A stretch of 64,000 nucleotides of DNA from CAYTGM01 sp964437365 (lineage in GTDB: Bacteria > Sumerlaeota > Sumerlaeia > SLMS01), in assembly GCA_964437365.1 (NCBI GenBank), contig CAYTGM010000001.1:186001-250000 (forward strand), in the 5' to 3' direction. The translations under genes and the position numbers were made by a program. Every line of letters begins with the position of its first letter. Positions within the stretch are counted from its first letter, which is position 1. Positions 17,023 to 24,866 of this stretch are shown piece by piece. A model generated the notes under the pieces. That model made no database searches, had not been told where the DNA came from, and worked only from the letters and a program-made list of their open reading frames with translations.

Positions 17023-18612
17023 TTATTCCTGGTTGCGCAGCATACTCAGGCTTTCATTTTCCTTAAGGTTGGCGATGGTTGCATCGTTATTCTGGCGTGT
17101 CCCATCAAGAATCATATAGATCTTCATCTGCTTCAGAGCTTCATTCAACATGATATCCTGAAATTCGTCATCTTCAACAAACTCTGGCTTTTCAACTTTA
17201 GCATAGAAGGGCTCATCACCAGCCTGGCTTGAAATGAGGTCCTCATTCACGGGTGTCTCTTTTTCTTCTTTGAGCTCAATTTCACCGAGCACGTCCTCTT
17301 GGTTGTTGTTTTCAGGTTCGCCCTCATTGTCTTCATCACGCATTTCCTTGAGACGATCGAGTGCTTCCTTCTCCTCGATGGTCATGGGAATCGTCGTGTC
17401 ACCGTATAGACCATGGCGAAGAAGCTCACTTTCATGTCCTGCTGGAATTGGAATACCAATGTCAGGTGTGATGCCGATGTGGTGAATCGTTCTGCCCGAT
17501 GGAACATAGTAACGTGCCGTTGTCAGGCGCATCGCGCTTTCTTTTGGGTTTCCATCTTCATCACTGTACAGGCTGTTGCGAAGAGGTTCGATTGTCTGCA
17601 CAGATCCCTTACCGAAAGTGTTCTTTCCTTTGGGACCAATAACAGCTGCGATGTGATGATCCTGGAGAGCACCGGCAACAATCTCCGAAGCCGAAGCAGA
17701 TCCCTCATTCACAAGACAGAAAACAGGCATGCCCTGGATAATCGGATCTTCCGTCGCGCGGTACTCGCGATTCTGGCTTCTTAAGCGACCCTTCGTTGAA
17801 ACAATCATTTCATGCTTTGGAACGAACAGGTCACTCACCTCGATGGCCTCACGAAGAAGTCCACCCGTATTAAAGCGAAGATCAAGGACAAGTCCTTCCA
17901 TGCCTTGCGACTTCAAATCGAGAATCGCTTTCCTTGTATCATTAGCGGTGTTCTCACTGAATCGTGCCAATCGAACATATCCTATTTTTCCCTCCTCGTC
18001 CAACGAGGTGTAATGGACAGAATCGATCTTGATTGTTGCGCGAGTAATTGTGAAGTCAATGGGGTCTGGCTCGCCTTCGCGATAGACCTTAATGGTCACT
18101 TCAGTACCTGATGGACCAGTCAGCTTCTCGACGGCGTCATGAAGGGACATGCCTTCAGTGGTTTCGCCCTCAATTTCGATGATGCGATCCCAGGGCATGA
18201 GGCCAAGCTTGGCCGAAGGAGAACCGGGAATGGGTGCAATAATCGTCAGAAGTCCTTGTCGCATGGTGATATGGATGCCGATTCCGCTGAACTCACCACC
18301 TGTGTCTTTGTTCAGACTTTCGAGCATCAGCGGGTCCATATACTGGCTATGCTCATCCAGTCGCTGGAACATGCCGGCAAGGGCTCCTTCAAGAACCTCT
18401 TTACCTTCTTTTTCATCCACGTATTTGCCCTGGATCTCGTTGTAGATCTCAGCTGCAACCTGTACAAAGCGAAGGAATTCTTCGTCTTCAGCGGCAGATG
18501 CGCGTGCCGTAGAGTGTTTAACCGTGAGCATCATGATCGACATGGCGAGGCAAACGATGGCCGCACCGAGGAGGAGTCGATCAGACTTTGGGGAGGATTT
18601 CCAGAAATTCAT
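17023..18612 (-). CDS. ctpA: C-terminal processing peptidase, S41 family
   Basis: 529 residues. An N-terminal membrane anchor lies at about 12-30. A PDZ domain spans about 105-190 (SGIGIHI, GSPSAKLGLMPWDRI). The S41 protease core has LVLDLRFNTGGLL, the nucleophile serine in NEGSASASEIVAGAL and the lysine in GPKGKNTFGKGSVQT. Ctp proteases trim or degrade periplasmic proteins. The C-terminal 130 residues are acidic and Glu-rich, longer than in many homologues. It is transcribed alone, with a possible promoter at 18695-18716 and a terminator at 16960-16998. Confidence 0.93.
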   Translation of the reverse strand: MNFWKSSPKSDRLLLGAAIVCLAMSIMMLTVKHSTARASAAEDEEFLRFVQVAAEIYNEIQGKYVDEKEGKEVLEGALAGMFQRLDEHSQYMDPLMLESLNKDTGGEFSGIGIHITMRQGLLTIIAPIPGSPSAKLGLMPWDRIIEIEGETTEGMSLHDAVEKLTGPSGTEVTIKVYREGEPDPIDFTITRATIKIDSVHYTSLDEEGKIGYVRLARFSENTANDTRKAILDLKSQGMEGLVLDLRFNTGGLLREAIEVSDLFVPKHEMIVSTKGRLRSQNREYRATEDPIIQGMPVFCLVNEGSASASEIVAGALQDHHIAAVIGPKGKNTFGKGSVQTIEPLRNSLYSDEDGNPKESAMRLTTARYYVPSGRTIHHIGITPDIGIPIPAGHESELLRHGLYGDTTIPMTIEEKEALDRLKEMRDEDNEGEPENNNQEDVLGEIELKEEKETPVNEDLISSQAGDEPFYAKVEKPEFVEDDEFQDIMLNEALKQMKIYMILDGTRQNNDATIANLKENESLSMLRNQE

Positions 18613-18831
18613 AAATGTCTCGCTAGGGTAATGTGTGAACTGACGCCTTCTTCAAATAAGAAGTCATTTAAACCAGACGCCCACTAAGTGATCTAAAGTT
18701 TGGTTGTCGCTGTCAAGGAGAGGCAACATTTGATTGAATGTAATCAAGGGTTCATTCCCTTTCCGAACAGATTTGTCGGGAAAAACTGCAGAATCCTGAA
18801 ATTTCTCTTCTGGTGGCTCGTGGCAGCTGAC
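18613..18831. other. Non-coding gap upstream of ctpA
   Basis: No supported gene in this part of a 490-bp gap between ctpA and the beta-helix gene terminator. It holds the possible ctpA promoter, a small CTTCTT/AAGAAG hairpin at 18647-18663, and GCTGACGGTTCATGG at 18825, which recurs with two changes at 60955. The 18832-18919 array follows it. Confidence 0.45.
18695..18716 (-). promoter_or_regulatory. Possible ctpA promoter
   Basis: On the minus strand a perfect -35 hexamer TTGACA (18716-18711) is followed 15 bp later by TAGATC. The hexamer is good, but the spacing and -10 are poor. It stands about 100 bp before the ctpA ATG. Confidence 0.3.
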
Positions 18832-18919
18832 GGTTCATGGTGAGTCGTGCCTGAGACGAGGTTTAGACCATGGCGATGGTCTGAGCATGGTCCGAGCATC
18901 GAGCGAGCATGGTCCGAGG
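18832..18919. repeat. 11-bp-phased degenerate tandem repeat (locus B)
   Basis: GAGCAT/GAGGT-type landmarks fall at 18883, 18894, 18905 and 18916, exactly 11 bp apart. The unit ATGGTCCGAGC and close variants fill 18876-18919, and the phase can be followed weakly back to GGTTCATGGTG at 18832. A perfect small hairpin AGACCAT/ATGGTCT (loop GGCG) lies inside at about 18865-18882. It has no coding character despite open frames running through it. Confidence 0.65.
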
Positions 18920-19099
18920 TCGGGGGTAGGAAGGGTTTCGATCTAATAAGAGTCAAACGTTTCGTTTCGGTTTCCCGGCACTGTCCTTTTCACGACACGA
19001 AATCTCAATATGACCCTCGATGGCAAAATCCCCAATGAAACTTTTCAAGTCGCACCGGGATCTGGAAATTTGCGTGGAAGGACTTACTCCAGAATACCG

Positions 19100-19143
19100 G
19101 GAAATACAGAACTGCCCTTCCGAGGATTTCAGAAGGGCAGTTC
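19100..19143 (-). terminator. Rho-independent terminator of the beta-helix gene
   Basis: A perfect 12-bp stem GAACTGCCCTTC/GAAGGGCAGTTC (19109-19120 with 19132-19143) is followed on the minus strand by TGTATTT. It lies 33 bp after the stop at 19176. Confidence 0.85.
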
Positions 19144-19175
19144 CCAAAGGTCATATGTGGACTTGATCCTGAAAA

Positions 19176-20606
19176 TTAGTCGTAAGACTGCCAGGATGGT
19201 GCAGAAAGAGGAGCAGCAGCTTTGTCGCCCCAGCCAGTCAAGTCGCTTGCATCCGATGCTGCCCCAAGGACGTCATCATTCTGAATATCAAAGGCTGTCG
19301 CGGTTGCATTGGCAATGTTCGTTCCCTGAATGATCGGGTCTATATCCAGTGTACTCACGACAGTTACTGCAGAAGCGCCTCCAGCAACGGTTTCAATGGC
19401 ATAGCTGCCTGATGAAGGAATCAGATTCGTACTCGCTGTGAAAGTCCCTGCCGTTCCGTCATGGAAAAAGGCAGTTCCTGTGGCTCCTGTTTCTGCAAAT
19501 ACTGAATCAAAAACATCGATGACGACATCACCACCACCGCTGGCATCCAGAGAGGTAGCGACAGCAACGCCGTTTTCGTTGTTAAAGAAGGTCGATCCAC
19601 TAATGTCAGCCGTTTGTCCACTGAATATCGGGCTAAATCTGAAAAGGACACCATCCGCACAATTGGCAAAGAGTGAATTCGTAATGACAAGATCGTTCAA
19701 GCCATCGAGGTCAGGTCGTATTCCCGTTGGCGAATCAGCAATAATTGCACGATCGATGGTTGTCGTCCCACCTTCCCAAAGGTACATCGCCACAACGGTT
19801 TGGTAGGCGATGATAGATGGATTGGAACGTGTTCCTGTATAATTGAAAGTACAGGTGTCAGAGCCCACACCGCTTGCTCCAATTGTGGCCTGTTGTACCG
19901 CGTATCGGCCGCAGTGAGTTGCGACGAGACCTGAGACATCAACGGTGGCGCCGGTACCAGGGATAATAACAAATGCGTCCGCCCCGCCGCCAGAGTTCCC
20001 AAAAACTTTCACGTCAGTGATTGTGCAGTTAATGGTACCGTCTACCCCATTGCCGAAGGCGGAAGTTCCCATGATGTATACACAGTCTTCGAAGTAGTCT
20101 GTTCCTGCGGCAGAAGTGTCCACTGAAACAAAGGGATCAGCACCATAGGGAACTGTTGGAGCATTTGACCCGTCATTTCCTGTAATATGGATATTCTGCA
20201 GCGTGAGGTTTAATTGAGTGCTGCCACCGGCATTTACCATAATGGCATCGTCAGTTCCCGCTTCGTGGGGAATCAGGATCAGATCCTGGATTGTCACATC
20301 AAAATCGCCGTTCACGAAAATACCATCGTTAGAGCCATTTCCACTTCCCGTTCCAACGACTGACAAGACGGGAGGATCCAATGGGTCATCTCCGCGCAGG
20401 ATGAGATCCTTCTCAATCAATGCTGTTGCTGAGGCATATGGAGTGCCTGTGTTGACGACTATGACTTCTGTGGCGTCTGCCTCATTGATGGCATCCTGAA
20501 TGGTGGTGTAATCACCCGCACCTGTGTTATCTACAGTATATGTGACAGCCAGTGCAGAGCTCCCAAGTGCAAGGATGCTTGTTACTAAACATGATTTTGC
20601 GAGCAT
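19176..20606 (-). CDS. Secreted parallel beta-helix protein (pectin-lyase-like fold)
   Basis: 476 residues from the ATG at 20606, chosen because AAGGAG lies 8 nt upstream and a clean signal peptide follows (MLAKSCLVTSILALGSSALA). The mature part starts YTVDNTGAGDYTTIQDAINEA, the usual opening of right-handed beta-helix proteins. It continues with repeated short strands rich in Gly, Thr, Asn and Asp (ITNSLFANCADGVLF, ISGSTFFNNENGVAV). There is no C-terminal sorting signal that I recognise. No catalytic residues for a polysaccharide lyase can be named, so it may be an adhesin or structural surface protein instead. The SD-to-start spacer is eight consecutive T residues on the coding strand. Confidence 0.85.
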   Translation of the reverse strand: MLAKSCLVTSILALGSSALAVTYTVDNTGAGDYTTIQDAINEADATEVIVVNTGTPYASATALIEKDLILRGDDPLDPPVLSVVGTGSGNGSNDGIFVNGDFDVTIQDLILIPHEAGTDDAIMVNAGGSTQLNLTLQNIHITGNDGSNAPTVPYGADPFVSVDTSAAGTDYFEDCVYIMGTSAFGNGVDGTINCTITDVKVFGNSGGGADAFVIIPGTGATVDVSGLVATHCGRYAVQQATIGASGVGSDTCTFNYTGTRSNPSIIAYQTVVAMYLWEGGTTTIDRAIIADSPTGIRPDLDGLNDLVITNSLFANCADGVLFRFSPIFSGQTADISGSTFFNNENGVAVATSLDASGGGDVVIDVFDSVFAETGATGTAFFHDGTAGTFTASTNLIPSSGSYAIETVAGGASAVTVVSTLDIDPIIQGTNIANATATAFDIQNDDVLGAASDASDLTGWGDKAAAPLSAPSWQSYD

Positions 20607-20792
20607 AAAAAAAACTCCTTCTAGATTCGAATACAACAGATGAAATCTTTAACTTTATCTCTCTCTAGTCAAGAACTAACTAGATAAGAATATGAATTCA
20701 CGGTATTGCCATCTACCAATAATATGCTCAGCGGCTCTCTGGTAGTAGTTTCCCCGAAAATAAATAAGATTTATTTCAAACTGGGAGGCGAC

Positions 20793-21029
20793 ATGCCAAC
20801 CTGTTTACGATGCTCAACAACCGATCCTGATCTTAATAGAAGAGTTGATCTCCTCATACCGTTCACTCTGAACGAAATCATAAGGAAGCTCCCCAATAAT
20901 CAACTGAGAGACATCCTGGTGAGAATGTTGCGATCTGCGACATTCTCATCGATCTCAAACATCACTGAATCGACTGCCCTTGCAGAAGAACTTTCTTCGC
21001 TCCCAGTCGATAACGGACAGGAATTTTGA
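20793..21029 (+). CDS. Small CxxC protein, orphan
   Basis: 78 residues from an ATG at 20793 with GGGAGG 4 nt upstream; the open frame extends further back to 20706 but without a ribosome-binding site. It begins MPTCLRC and then has a Leu/Ile-rich, probably helical middle (LLIPFTLNEIIRKL, LRDILVRML). The lone CxxC could bind a metal or be redox-active. It is followed 16 bp later by a structured non-coding element and then a metal ATPase gene, so a metal-related role is possible but unproven. Confidence 0.5.
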   Translation: MPTCLRCSTTDPDLNRRVDLLIPFTLNEIIRKLPNNQLRDILVRMLRSATFSSISNITESTALAEELSSLPVDNGQEF

Positions 21030-21044
21030 CAAGCACTCCAACAG

Positions 21045-21151
21045 CAACAGCCTAATGGGACTGTTCCTCGGGTGGATACATCAGGGGTCTGGTAGCCCGA
21101 GGGAAAGTTTGGGGTGGCAATGAAACATTTCAGCTCCCTTCCAAGCTGTTG
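21045..21151 (+). promoter_or_regulatory. Candidate structured leader RNA of the P1B-4 ATPase gene
   Basis: A closed fold can be drawn by hand. P1 is CAACAGC (21045) with GCTGTTG (21145). P1b is GGGACTG (21057) with CAG-C-TCCC (21131, one bulged C). P2 is TTCCTCGGG (21064) with CCCGAGGGAA (21096, one bulge). P3 is GTTT (21107) with AAAC (21123), enclosing GGGGTGGCAATG. The element ends 76 nt before the ATPase start. I recognise no known riboswitch class in it. A stand-alone small RNA or a 3' element of the upstream small gene are alternatives. Confidence 0.5.
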
Positions 21152-21227
21152 AATATCAATGAAAAGGAATATGTTGTCTTAAATAACTCCCTACTCTATT
21201 CTACTTATAGTTTCAGGAGAGATGACA

Positions 21228-23141
21228 ATGTTCAAAACATTCTTCAACATATGGTACCAGGAAAAAGAAACCGAATGGGGGCGCAATGCCGCAGCGGCAG
21301 CCCTCGCTCTTGCAGCACTTATTCTTGCCTATCTGATTCATCCCTTTCAGGAAGTTCTGGGTATCATCTTCTATGCGGTCAGTTTTGCCGCTGGACTGCG
21401 CTATACTCTGCCAGAGACAACGGAGTCATTGAAGGTAGGTGACATAGACGTAGACTTTCTCATGATCCTCGTTGCCTTTGGTGCTCTATACCTTGGGCAT
21501 CCGGCCGAGGGAGCTATGTTGCTGGTTCTTTTCGGAGCGAGTCGGGCAATGGAGGCTTACGCCCGCAAGAGAACTCATAGTTCAATTAAAGATCTGATGG
21601 CAGATATGCCGTCCGTGGCGGTTCTCATCGAAAACGAGCGTCGTCGTGAGGTTGCTGTTGATGTTCTCAAACCAGGAGATCGAATACTCGTTCGTCCTGG
21701 AGAGCGTGTACCCGTCGACGCGCGTATCCTTGAAGGGCAGAGCCAGCTAGATCTTTCTGCAATCACTGGCGAGGCAAAGCCTGTCGAAGTTCTTCCCAGT
21801 CATGACCTTCCATCCGGTGCTGTAAACGGAACAGGTGTATTGACGATGGAAGTTCGAAAGCCTGCCAGCGAAAGCTCATATCAAAAGATTATCAAGCTGA
21901 TTGAAAATGCCCCGCAGCGGAGAAGCCCTTCTCAGGTTCTCTCGGACCGTATCGGTAAGTACTTTACCTTTGTGATCCTTACTATTTCGATGGCAGGTTT
22001 CCTGGTATGGTGGCTGGCCATGGGAATGTCTGCGTCAGATGCTCTTTACCGCGCCATGGTTCTTCTGGTTGCTGGATCTCCGTGTGCCATCGTTTTGTCT
22101 ATACCAAGTGCCATTCTTGCGGCGATTTCTGAAGGGGCTCGGCGGGGTATTCTCTTCAACGGAGGACTTGGTCTTTCTCTTCTTCAGAAGGTGAAAGAGG
22201 TTGGCTTCGACAAGACGGGTACCCTCTCCACAGGGATCCCTGGTGTCTATCACATGAAATGGGACGGTGAGTCAGATTCAGAGCTTCTAAAAGTTTCCGA
22301 GGAGTTATGCTCTTCATCAACGCATCCGGCCTCCAAGTCCATTTACGATTATCTGATGAGTGAAGGAGTGTGTTCTAAAGGTACCGTGTTGAGTGAAGTG
22401 GAAGAACTTCCTGGCAGGGGACTGATTGGAACCTGGAAAGGTAAGCGTGTCGAGCTGGGGCGTCCACGCGGTTGCTTTATTTTCGATGATGAAGAACGCG
22501 AATCATCACGGGTTTTTCTATACGTTGACGGTGTCCCACGAATTCGTTTCTATCTGAAGGAAACACCGAGACAGGGTGCCTTGCAGACAGTACAAAGTCT
22601 CGCCGCTCGCGGGCTGCGTTCCTTTATGATCAGTGGCGATATACAGCCAGCAGTTGATCGGATGGCAAAACTTGTAGGAATTACCGACGCCAGAGGTGAG
22701 CTCGACCCTGAAGAAAAATGGGCGATTGTGGAGAAGAAGGCTGCTGAGCAACACGTAATGATGGTTGGTGACGGAATCAACGACGCACCAGCATTAACTG
22801 CAGCTACAGTCGGGGTCGCCATGGGAATTCGAGGTTCGGCAGGCACCCTGGCTCAAGCAGATCTTATTCTTGTGAAAGATCGATTGAGTGATCTTGTCGT
22901 TGCCTATGACCTCAGTGAGAGAACCCGTCGCATTATCCTTCAGAACCTCACGATTGCTATCGGTGCCGCCTCACTTCTGGTTACCTTTGCAATTATAGGT
23001 GAGCTTCCTCTCATACTTGGTGTTTTCGGTCACGAAGGAGGAACGGTCCTTGTCGTCCTTAACAGCTTGCGACTTCTTCTTTCCGACTCTTCCGAGAAAA
23101 ACGCCCCGCATAGTCAAGCCGCTCACAGAATGGCTGGTTAG
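21228..23141 (+). CDS. P1B-4-type heavy-metal-exporting ATPase
   Basis: 637 residues from the second ATG, which has AGGAGA 8 nt upstream. P-type signatures: TGEA in the actuator domain, DKTGTLS with phosphorylated Asp328, HPAS in the nucleotide domain and GDGINDAPAL. The metal-site pair SPC (284-286) plus HEGGT (602-606) defines subgroup P1B-4, whose characterised members (CoaT, CtpD, PfeT) export Co2+, Fe2+ or Zn2+. There is no N-terminal HMA or His-rich metal-binding domain, as usual for P1B-4. It is preceded by a probable structured leader at 21045-21151 and convergent with pduL (3 bp between stops). Confidence 0.92.
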   Translation: MFKTFFNIWYQEKETEWGRNAAAAALALAALILAYLIHPFQEVLGIIFYAVSFAAGLRYTLPETTESLKVGDIDVDFLMILVAFGALYLGHPAEGAMLLVLFGASRAMEAYARKRTHSSIKDLMADMPSVAVLIENERRREVAVDVLKPGDRILVRPGERVPVDARILEGQSQLDLSAITGEAKPVEVLPSHDLPSGAVNGTGVLTMEVRKPASESSYQKIIKLIENAPQRRSPSQVLSDRIGKYFTFVILTISMAGFLVWWLAMGMSASDALYRAMVLLVAGSPCAIVLSIPSAILAAISEGARRGILFNGGLGLSLLQKVKEVGFDKTGTLSTGIPGVYHMKWDGESDSELLKVSEELCSSSTHPASKSIYDYLMSEGVCSKGTVLSEVEELPGRGLIGTWKGKRVELGRPRGCFIFDDEERESSRVFLYVDGVPRIRFYLKETPRQGALQTVQSLAARGLRSFMISGDIQPAVDRMAKLVGITDARGELDPEEKWAIVEKKAAEQHVMMVGDGINDAPALTAATVGVAMGIRGSAGTLAQADLILVKDRLSDLVVAYDLSERTRRIILQNLTIAIGAASLLVTFAIIGELPLILGVFGHEGGTVLVVLNSLRLLLSDSSEKNAPHSQAAHRMAG

Positions 23142-23144
23142 AAA

Positions 23145-23960
23145 CTATACAAGTTTACCACAGAGAATGATATCTTCGGCCCGACGAATGATTCGGGCCG
23201 TTGCTTTTTTGTCCAAACCAATGGCGTTGGCGTCGTCTGTATCCAAATGCATCTCGGCAACGAAGTTGTCGCGCACCCTGATCTGCACTTCATAATAAAG
23301 GGCAGGTTTGTCTCCCTCAATCTTGACCATGACGATGTCATTGTCCCGGAGGCCAAGGCCTTGGGCTTCACGGGTCTGCAAATGTATATGCCTGTTGGCT
23401 CGGATAACACCCTTGTCAATGACGAGATGCCCCTTGGGCCCAACAATAATACAGCCGGGGGTCTGGTGGTGATTGCCGCTTGGTCTCACAGGAGCTTTGA
23501 TTCCCGTATAAATACAATCGGTCAGGGAGATCTCGACTTGCGTATCCGTACGAGCCGGGCCGAGCACTCTGATGTTCTCGAGGGAGCGGCCTCTTGGTCC
23601 GATGATAGATACGGTCTCTTTCGCTGCAAACTGTCCCGGCTGACGAAGGTCCTTGATTGGTGTGAGTCGATGCCCCTTGCCGAATAATATTTCCACGTTC
23701 TCTACACTGAGGTGAACGTGTCGGGCAGATATACCGATGGGAATATAGCCTGCCGCAAGAGTTCGTTCATGAGAGGGGTCGGTATAGATACAACATTGTC
23801 CCTCTTTCTCTGCAATCTCCGTGAAAGTTTTACCGCCACATCCACAGTAACATGATTCATCCCCGGAAGTCTTGCCCGAAGATGATGCTTCCGCGAAACG
23901 TGCAAGGACTTGCTCCGTTACTTTTCGAATCATCTCATTGTTGAGGCGGGCATCGTCCAT
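23145..23960 (-). CDS. pduL: Phosphate acyltransferase, PduL type, with N-terminal extension
   Basis: 271 residues. The PduL core (about 75-271) has GISARHVHLS, PGQFAAKETV, NRHIHLQTREAQ and AEMHLDTDDANAIG, with the histidines that bind zinc. PduL converts acyl-CoA and phosphate to acyl phosphate, in or outside bacterial microcompartments. The first 75 residues are extra: an amphipathic helix (NNEMIRKVTEQVLARFAEA, 8-26) that resembles an encapsulation peptide, then a flexible linker and a Cys-rich stretch CYCGCGGK. No shell-protein genes lie in this window, so a microcompartment link is inference. Its partner acetate or propionate kinase is not seen either. Confidence 0.88.
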   Translation of the reverse strand: MDDARLNNEMIRKVTEQVLARFAEASSSGKTSGDESCYCGCGGKTFTEIAEKEGQCCIYTDPSHERTLAAGYIPIGISARHVHLSVENVEILFGKGHRLTPIKDLRQPGQFAAKETVSIIGPRGRSLENIRVLGPARTDTQVEISLTDCIYTGIKAPVRPSGNHHQTPGCIIVGPKGHLVIDKGVIRANRHIHLQTREAQGLGLRDNDIVMVKIEGDKPALYYEVQIRVRDNFVAEMHLDTDDANAIGLDKKATARIIRRAEDIILCGKLV

Positions 23961-23975
23961 AGTGAATTCCTGTAA

Positions 23976-24638
23976 TTATTCGATGACTCGGATTTCAATG
24001 GGTCCTGCGGCCATAAACGGTGAACCCTCGTGGGTCGCCCAAAGGTAATATGTCCCTGGACCCACCGGGCGACTGAGATCCTGGTCGAGCATCAAGCCGA
24101 TTTCGTCTGGCGGAGCGGTGTCTATCTCGAGATTGCGCGTGAGGATGGCCCCGCCACTGAGAGTGAATTCCTGAAAATGAGTGGCGAAAAAACGCCCTTC
24201 GCTCCATACATGGGCCACAGCGCGTTGTTGTTCGTCATAGAACATGGTCAGATCGAACCGTTGTTCATTGACATAATTGATCGTAAGCGTATTACCGGTA
24301 GTGTTTCGAACCCGGCAGATGGCAACAATCGGTTCTCCACTTTTAACGATATTGCGTTCAACTTCAACACTCATGAAGAGGCCATCAACATCTTCTTTGT
24401 TTCTAGGGATTTGGACGCGCGGAGCCTGTTTCACAGCTATCTCGCGCTCTTCTTCCTCGTCATCAACGATAGTATCACGGGCATCACCTTCAAGAAACCC
24501 TTCGGGCTCTCCTCCGGGAAACTGTTTCTCCATCCTTGATGGCCCAGATTGAAAAACACGGCATGATGTGCTGAGGCTCATCAGGCTGACCGCGATCATT
24601 AGTGCAAACGCTGTGAAGACAGAAGATCTATTCGTCAT
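23976..24638 (-). CDS. Probable lipoprotein with BsuPI-like domain
   Basis: 220 residues. The signal peptide ends LMSLSTSC, an acceptable though not ideal lipobox with Cys26. An acidic linker follows. Residues 90-215 match the BsuPI (intracellular proteinase inhibitor) beta-sandwich: VRNTTGNTLTINYVNEQRFDL, VAHVWSEGRFFATHFQEFTL, GTYYLWATHEG. The domain is found in many exported proteins with no proteinase connection, so inhibition is not claimed. The stop lies 15 bp before the pduL ATG and the two may be co-transcribed. Confidence 0.75.
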   Translation of the reverse strand: MTNRSSVFTAFALMIAVSLMSLSTSCRVFQSGPSRMEKQFPGGEPEGFLEGDARDTIVDDEEEEREIAVKQAPRVQIPRNKEDVDGLFMSVEVERNIVKSGEPIVAICRVRNTTGNTLTINYVNEQRFDLTMFYDEQQRAVAHVWSEGRFFATHFQEFTLSGGAILTRNLEIDTAPPDEIGLMLDQDLSRPVGPGTYYLWATHEGSPFMAAGPIEIRVIE

Positions 24639-24735
24639 GGGTGTCCTTCGTCACGGATTTGATGCTGCACATTTATCGACGGATCATTTCCAGCGCAATG
24701 AGTTGTTGATCATATTCCTGTTTTGGCAGAGGGGG

Positions 24736-24774
24736 AAAATAAATGCCCCGCTCGTCAAAAGGGAAGAGCGGGGC
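24736..24774 (-). terminator. Rho-independent terminator of ddl
   Basis: Stem GCCCCGCTC/GAGCGGGGC (24745-24753 with 24766-24774) followed on the minus strand by ATTTATTTT. It lies 92 bp after the ddl stop. Confidence 0.85.
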
Positions 24775-24866
24775 TTCGGCTTGCCGGCACGAATACTCGT
24801 GTTGCACTCAGAGCGGCGATTCAACAACCGGCAAATTTATATGGTCTCCTGAGAGGGAGAATGTAC

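Noticed and set aside
18744..18956. 70-codon frame through the 11-bp array
   Set aside because: It exists because the array has few stops; the sequence is repeat-like and lacks a ribosome-binding site.
21045..21151. Match to the NiCo, SAM-I or cobalamin riboswitch
   Set aside because: Only short strings such as GGCAATG or GGGACTG agree; the arrangement of stems and conserved junction bases does not.
23145..23960. A full bacterial microcompartment operon around pduL
   Set aside because: No shell protein, aldehyde dehydrogenase or other enzyme typical of such operons is present in the neighbouring genes.
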